This document shows, one piece after another, positions 57,531 through 64,000 of a stretch of DNA of 64,000 nt. Under the pieces are notes generated by a model that was not told the origin of the DNA, searched no databases, and saw only the letters and a list, made by a program, of their open reading frames with translations. Within the stretch, counting starts at the first letter, position 1, and every line of letters starts with the position of its first letter. Both the position numbers and the translations under genes were made by a program. This DNA is from Abelmoschus esculentus (Eukaryota; Streptophyta; Magnoliopsida; Malvales; Malvaceae): the NCBI GenBank assembly GCA_035048815.1, contig JAUCBN010000036.1, positions 8,380,001-8,444,000 on the forward strand. Reading direction: 5' to 3'.

Positions 57531-58596
57531 TCTTCTCTTTTACCGTTTCGGGAGAGTATATCGTGCTAACAGGAAAGTAGAAAAATAGTGATTATGGTCT
57601 TTGCTTCACCCTTGTTACACAAGTGTAAGCAAAGAGGGGAAGTTGTAATCACCATTTTTGTCCAGGTCTAACTTATTACTTTTATATTTAGAATAAAGGA
57701 TTTTAATTAAATATGATATGGTCATATATAACGTGTGAAAAAAAAAGAAAAAATATAAGTATATAATGACATGGTATCTTTGTGTGGTTAATGTTACCAT
57801 TTAGGTACATGTTAGTAAATGTGTGTCTATGTTAGTATATAAGTTTTATATATTCATTATAATTGTATATACATATATGTATATATTACATGTTTTCATG
57901 TGTCATATATTTTTATTTTAAGTTTACATATGTATTTTGATCGTGTGAATGCATGTCCATGTCATACTTTTCTATACATACCTTGCTTGAGTTTACGATG
58001 TATTTATTTATGTCGCATGTCTGAACATTAAAAATTTATGTGTTTTATTTTAGGTATTTTTTGCATGTGTTGTTAATGTCATTGTTAATATCGCATAATA
58101 TATTACATTGCATGTGTAAAATATATGTCACGTGAGAATTAATGTTTACGTGTCATGTTAGTATTTTACATATAGTAAGTGTTAGTATATGATTATATAT
58201 TTGAGTTAATATTAATTTTGTCATGAATAGTAATAGCCCATAATAAATGATAAAAAAACCAAATATATATATAAAGTCCAGTGTATTTACAAAAATCAAA
58301 CCCATTATTGAATAAATTACAAGCTTAAAATCGTGTGCCTCCAACCTGATATTATAACTTTTACATCTGAAAACCATAATTCCCTTTTACTTCTTTTTGC
58401 AGTCACCTTATTGTTGGACATTAGATGAGACTAGTTAGATCCAACGATCCAGATGTCACCAAACCATGATAGTTGACACACGTTAAATCTCTCGCTGACT
58501 TTCTAAATTCCACAAGTTTCATGCGCGATTCCTTTTGAATTTATCCTTGACCGTTCATGATCGTCATGTCTTGGCTCTCCAGAGTGCATCCATGGT
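57531..58596. other. AT-rich spacer before chromovirus LTR
   Basis: No gene. TATGTATATATACATATATG-like simple sequence near 57840-57910. 58400-58590 is less AT-rich and contains GATCCAACGATCCAGATG, similar to 25170-25200, so probably repeat-derived. Confidence 0.3.
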
Positions 58597-61500
58597 TGTA
58601 ACACCCTCAATAAGGCCTAGAAGGATGACACCCTTAAAACATTGATCAATTGATAGTCAAAATTAACCAATAAGGGACTTAATTATAAGAAAAGAAAAAT
58701 AAAAGAGCCAATGTGAGGTGAACTAAATGAAATAAAAATGAAACTAGAAGATTGTATGCCAAAGTTTTGATTTCTCCTATTTACCCTTGGTTATCTAGTT
58801 ACTCAAGAATTAAAAACAAGGTCAAACTAGTTCTTTCACTCCCATTAATAAGCAAAAAAAAAATAGTCTACTCTTTCTTCCTCCCCTATTTCACGTGAGA
58901 AAGAAAGAGAAAAGAGAGAGAGTGAGCCTTGAGAGAAAATTGGAAAAGCCATTGAAGTTTTTTTTTAAAGCTTTGGATGGAAGGAAAATCTAGCTAAGAA
59001 ATCAGATTCAACTAGATTGATAAGTTAATCCATTAACCGATTGAGTATAAGATGTGAATTCTTGATTTTATGATTTTCCATGACATTTGATTTTGAGATA
59101 GTGAAGAACTATATTTCTAGGCTGGAAAATGTTAGAAATTATGTCATTGTATTGGTACTTGCAAGAAGATAGAAAGAAGATCCTAAAATAATGAATTCAA
59201 TGATTGTCCCATGAGTTGGAAAAAGTTAGAGTAGAGATTGTTTTTGTAAAGTAATGAGTTAGTGTTTATTTTGGTGATACTAAAGTAATGGTCATGAAAT
59301 TAAATGGTATGAACATGTTTAGTTGCTGGAATAATGAGTAAAGAATATGAGAAAAGTGATTAAGATCATGGAATTGTAAGACAAAATTTGTCTAGAAAAT
59401 ACAATTTTGGGTAGCCATTTTGGAAAAAGTCCCTAGGTCAAGGGAATTAGAGGCTGAAATTTTAAAGTCTAATATCCCCATGAATCTGTTTAAGTGAAAA
59501 TTTATGACACCTCGTTTGGAGTTGTGTAGATAAAATTATAAGCTAATTCGTGAAGGTGGTTCAAGTTGTCCGAAACATTTTGTTCTAGAACAGTTACTTT
59601 AAACGGCCACCATGAATAGGAAGATTGGAATTTTAAGCTAAAAATTGGTAGGATTAATATTCTATATTTATAAAAGACTTGGAAAAAATAGAATTCGATT
59701 TGGAGTTACATAAAAAAATCTAGAAGCGAATCAATTAAGGGTGTCTAAGCAGTCTGAAAATGCAAGTAAGTTTATCTTTAGGTAAAAAATCTTTATTAAA
59801 TGGCTTAGTAATAAAATGCAAGCATATTATGGTTAAATATATGATTTCATTAGCTTTCCAAGGGTATAAATTAATCGAAAATTCAATGTACGGATTAAAA
59901 GACATGCAATTTTTAGTAAGAGAATGATAAATTATCTAGTGAAGGAAAAATTTGAATCTTGTATTTATAGTGCATATAAACACTTAAATTGAATGGTTTT
60001 AATACAATATAATGAATAATTATGTATGTATGGTATGTTAGAGAATCCAAAGGAAGCCGATAACAAAGAGGAGGAAAGGCTAGACCTTGCAAGGAGGAAG
60101 GGCAAAGGGATCTCCATCCTTAATCCTTAATAGCTTGGAGTCTTTGTGAGTTTGATTAACTTAGGGTTGGAAAATAGGTCCCAACCATCCCTTTTATGTT
60201 TAAATTGTCATGAAACCTGACTAATTAATCACTTAGTTAAATCATGGGAGGTAGGAGTAAATTGTTTGCTAAACTTGCTTGTTGTCATGTCAATTTGCAT
60301 GTTAGAAAATGCCATGAATATGGCTATGCTTGTTTGCATGAATTGGTTTAATGCATGTTTATTGGTATGTCTTTGAAAGATTAAAACGTGGTGTAGCATG
60401 CTATTCCAAGGTACGTACGGCAAGTTATTCGTACATTTATGTTGCTTTCATGAATTGCCATGTTCGATACTTGAAATATGAAAGAACTAACAATAAAAGA
60501 ACTACAAGTCCTTGGTTGCTAGTTGGTCCTAGGTAGAAAGGTATGCCTAGGGTATTGAGCTCTTTAGTGATAGTAAATCACCTACTTGTCTTAGATGGTA
60601 AGTCATCCCTTTTGCAAGATACTTTGTGTATCGACTTGATAGTACCTCGTGTACATCTTGTCGTGTCATTGACACTTTCTTGGATGCTATATGCATCAAC
60701 TTGCTAGGTACTTTATGTACCCACTTGAAACCCGATTACCTTTTTCTTAACTAAAAATCAAGGAGTCAAGATAAATAAAAGCTATATAACTTGAATATGC
60801 TTAAGCACCCTCTTGTTACGCTACTCGACTAGGTATGATTAACATGGGTTAAAATTTGTATGATGTTGCATTAGTACCAATGTGTTCTTGCCCTTGAAAT
60901 GTAGGCTTATATGACTTGAAAGCATGATAGACTTGTATGCTTTGAATTTACAAGTATGCCTATATTCATTAGCCTTGAATGAGAGCATGTGGATTCTTGT
61001 TTGCTTCTAATTGAAAGCATGATGAACCTTGTGTGCTTGTTATGAAACTATGTCTATGTTAAATGCCATGACTTGTAAGCATGAATGTTTACTTATCTTT
61101 GTTACTTGCTTAATACATGTTTAACCGGTTAGTTCTAGGAACTACCTCACTAAGTACCTAAAAAGTACTTATCACTCTTTTGTTTTCTTCCTCCCAAAAT
61201 ATTAGTTTCTTAATCAAAGGACTTAAGCTAAGGTTAATCAAGGAGGGAAGCAACAAGCATCAAGCAAGACAAGTATGGTATTTTATACATTTTATTAACT
61301 CCTAGAATGGTGGCATAGTGAACTTGTTTAGGCTAGCATTTTGGGATTATGCCCTTAAATTGTATTTAATGGTCTTTATTTTGTGTATTTGGCATGCAAA
61401 CTATTAAAACAAATATGTTAGCTTGTAAGCCTAGGTTGGAATTAGTTGTTATAGTGAAATTGAACTAAATGGCATGAATGTTAGAGAATGATAATTTTGA

Positions 61501-61847
61501 CTTGAAATATCATGTATGCTTATTTGATTCTTGTCTTGTTTTAGCATGCCATGCATTTTTATTTATAAATTGTAAATGTTGGTTTTTGAGTGATATGTAA
61601 ATCTTTTGTTCAAAGTTGTTGGCATGTAAAGAATATTTCAAGATCATGCTTGAAATTTGATTAACTTGATGGAAATTGGTATATGCAAATCTTGATCTTG
61701 CTTTTTTTTTAAATGAACATGATTTATATGCTTGAATCATGATGTCCATACATGCTTAGAATAAATAGGTCCTTCGGAGAAAAACCATTAAAATGGTTAA
61801 GGTTCTTTGGCGTAATCGAGGATATGATAAGGCTACGTGCGAGACCA
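58597..61847 (+). repeat. Chromovirus (Del/Tekay-like) LTR, ~3.25 kb
   Basis: Starts TGTAACACCCTC. It includes a CT/GA-rich patch (58860-58925), diverged ~27-bp repeats around ACTTTGTGTATCGACTTG (60600-60740), AAGCATGA-rich repeats (60920-61090) and a CCTCACTAAGTACCTAAAAAG block (61142) like the R-region signature of such LTRs. A primer-site-like sequence follows at 61848. The right border is approximate. The open frames inside are not genes. Confidence 0.55.
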
Positions 61848-61864
61848 AATCTGTTATCAAAGCC
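61848..61864 (+). promoter_or_regulatory. Primer-binding-like site after chromovirus LTR
   Basis: TCTGTTATCAAAGCCCG resembles TGGTATCAGAGC (initiator tRNA-Met complement). It is followed within 5 bases by the start of another LTR rather than a leader and gag. Confidence 0.45.
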
Positions 61865-62736
61865 CGTTTGTAACAACCTGGATTCAGATCCGAGTATCGG
61901 TTCAACCCAATACGTTGAGCTTTGATTTTGGGCCCCGAGTTTAATGGTTTTGGACCTTGTTGGGCCTTAATCTTGTTGGGTTGTGAGATGGGCTTAGAGG
62001 AGGGATGACTTTTTGGTAATAATCAAAATGAGTTGGATGGAGAGGGGTGGGGGTTTATTTCTCCTGCATAGATGATATCACCTCCTTCTCTTTTACTTTC
62101 CCATTTCCCCATCTTCTTTGTAACAAGAAAATATGGTTTAAATGTTGAATCTTTGAAGTCCTAAGCTAGAATCTTGTTTTAGTGTTAGTAGTGAAGTTGT
62201 AGAGCATCAAGATATCTATCCAAAGAGGCAAGAATGGTTTGGTTTGGTGAAGATGAAGGTGTAGTGGGAAATTCGGGTTTTGAGTTTGGGGAGTTCTTTC
62301 TCAGTTTTTAATCGAGTTTTAACTTAAGAAACCTTCCCAGAGTTAGGTTTAATGGTTGGTTTAACTCATTTCTTGTAGAAAAAGGAGTGGGAACATCATC
62401 TCAAGGTTTGGGCAAAGGAAAAAGCTTGGGAGAGTGAGTTCGGGTTTTGGTTGCTGTGCTTGCTAAGGTTGGCATTCTCAACTCTTTCTTTTATCATTCA
62501 ATCATGGTAGAATGCATAGCATATAGAGAAATCATGTATGTATGTTGGTTTTCTTGGTTTACTTGATAGAGATTATTAATGGTGAAATCCATGTTAATGC
62601 GTTAAACAACTGGAAATTGCCGTTAAAACATCCTAAACATCTTAAGGAACAAGTAGGAACACTTTAAGATCGATTAGGTTGAGTTTGGGGATGAATCTAT
62701 AAAATTTCTAAGTGCAGACCTGTATTTCGTGTAAGA

Positions 62737-62999
62737 GGTATCGATACACGGACCACCAGTATCGATACCCCTAAGTAAAATTTGGTTTATCATGCAGGGG
62801 TATCGAACCATAGTTCGATACCGAACCCTCCAGTGGCATAATTATATCGATACCAGTATTGAAGCATTTTTCCTCTTTCGTTGACTTTTGAATTGGTCAA
62901 AAGGTATCAATGCTAGTATCGGTACCCATGTTTTGATACCCTCTTTGGGTAGGTATCGATGCAGGGTGTTTCGATACGCTACCTAAGGGTATCGATACC
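62737..62999. repeat. Cluster of GGTATCGATACC-type palindromes
   Basis: Copies at 62737-62747, 62759-62769, 62845-62854, 62952-62960 and a perfect 12-mer at 62988-62999, plus decayed ones between. At 62799-62822 GGTATCGAAC and GTTCGATACC form a perfect 10-bp hairpin with loop CATA. Confidence 0.8.
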
Positions 63000-63239
63000 A
63001 CTGTATATTTTGGCCAAGTTTGAGTAGAGAATTAGGGCTCGGTGATTTTAATAAATAGATTCTTTAACTTAAGCTATGAAAGGAATTATTAAGCTAAGAT
63101 TGATGTTTATAATCCCGAAAAACTATTTGAGATAATATTAATATATCTTATTGTGCTAAGATCCTAGGTGGATCGCTTGTGTGGTTTGAGTCCTTGTGTG
63201 TTCGAAATCTAGATATCCATAAGTGTTGCAACATATTAA

Positions 63240-63460
63240 AGGCCATCCGATGTAACATGTCGGGTGATGATTTGAAGACTTTTATTTCGAGTGTTGGGCG
63301 TCCTCACTCAAAGATGTTCGATGTAACATTCCGAGCATGAGGTTGGTTGGGCGACCTCCACCCTTTTCCGAACGTTGGGCGGCCTTGTTCAAATATGTCC
63401 AATGTAACATTCCGGGCATAGGATTTGAGGGCGACCTCAATCCTGAGTGTAGGATCCCGA
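63240..63460 (+). repeat. Tandem repeat of 70-81 bp in LTR
   Basis: GATGTAACAT-type cores at 63250, 63320 and 63401, and GTTGGGCG at 63293 and 63374, with GGGCGACCTC closing units. About 2.5 copies. Confidence 0.65.
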
Positions 63461-64000
63461 TGCTGTGTGGACGCGGGCCTCACTCTTGTGTGTTGACTTG
63501 TGTGATTTGTGTATGCTGTATGCGATAATATACATCTCTTTTATGCCATGTGTTAGGCAAGTAATCTAGATCATCATATCATGCACGATGTTTATATACC
63601 ATGCTCTACTGCTTATGATATGCACGATGTTGGCCGAGTTCGACATACCCACTGAGCTTTCGTAGCTCAGCCTTTGAAATATATTTTCGTACGTAGGTTA
63701 GGTGGAGCCGATTCTTGTGGAGCACCATCGAGGTTTGGAATTCAACATGGACTTTATGTTAGAGTAAAGTAATAGATGTAGTGGGCTAGTACTATGCCGA
63801 ACCCTATATGTAATTGTAACCTTGTTTAATTAATTTGAGTCAAATGTTTCAAATGGGTCTGTAATATTTGGAGCTTCGGTCACTTTAAACTATTTTGGGT
63901 TTTTGTTTTAAATTATATGGGTTTTATGGATCATAATTGGACTTGAATTTGATGTTATTATTGGACCTTCAAAGAAAATTTTGAAATACGGGTTTTGGGC

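Larger units (their letters stand above)
61869..64000 (+). repeat. Second chromovirus-type LTR, runs off the window
   Basis: Starts TGTAACAACCTGG. It contains the TATCGATA palindrome cluster (62737-62999), a tandem repeat (63240-63460), and the block CCCACTGAGCTTTCGTAGCTC at 63648, which I know as a hallmark of Del/Tekay-type LTRs. The right end is not in the window. Related to 20582-21942 by the palindromes and the TGTAACAAC start. Confidence 0.6.

Noticed and set aside
62737..62999. CRISPR-like array because of regular palindromes
   Set aside because: Plant DNA, irregular spacing, no fixed-length spacers and no associated genes; these are LTR motifs.

Overview
This window is plant nuclear DNA, almost certainly from a eudicot. 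It is AT-rich and dominated by nested LTR retrotransposons and small non-autonomous DNA transposons. The only recognisable host gene is a four-exon xyloglucan endotransglucosylase/hydrolase (XTH) on the minus strand at 44076-45363. LTRs carrying clusters of GGTATCGATACC-type palindromes suggest Malvaceae to me, but this rests on memory and is weak.

Region 1-20581 is a stack of related Athila-type Ty3/gypsy elements. Element C (3' end only) ends at 1931. It abuts a minus-strand LTR piece (1932-2349) that sits in the gag of a truncated minus-strand element (2350-4129). A plus-strand element B (4194-20581; decayed gag-protease-RT-RNase H-integrase) follows. A complete non-autonomous element A (4754-12376) is nested inside the 5' LTR of B, with target duplications TTAGG/TTAGT. 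Element A has gag and protease, but where RT/RNase H/integrase should be it carries an unrelated ORF.

Region 20582-39679 holds minus-strand chromovirus (Del/Tekay-like) Ty3/gypsy relics. Later insertions include a hAT-like element containing an LTR-like block (22000-26147), a Ty1/copia solo LTR (26464-27998, TSD AACTT) and an Athila-type solo LTR (33582-34922, TSD CTTAC). A decayed Ty1/copia-type gag lies at 39680-41090.

Region 41091-58596 is the gene-bearing, AT-rich part. It contains the XTH gene, hAT-like elements with 8-bp TSDs, Harbinger- and Stowaway-type MITEs, a Mutator-like element that captured a piece of a peroxisomal enoyl-CoA hydratase 2 gene with its intron, a SINE-like head and a ~30-bp minisatellite. 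From 58597 to the end are two plus-strand chromovirus LTRs; the second begins just after the primer-binding-like site of the first.

The most interesting signal is in the 3' untranslated region of all three Athila-type elements. Each has an ordered array of three 26-nt hairpins of one design, with compensatory stem changes, followed by a fourth hairpin. In the two elements that keep their 3' end, a fifth hairpin is fused to the polypurine tract. The PPT module also has an internal partial copy. This looks like a conserved structured RNA module rather than chance repetition. The XTH gene, as read here, has a frameshift in its signal peptide.
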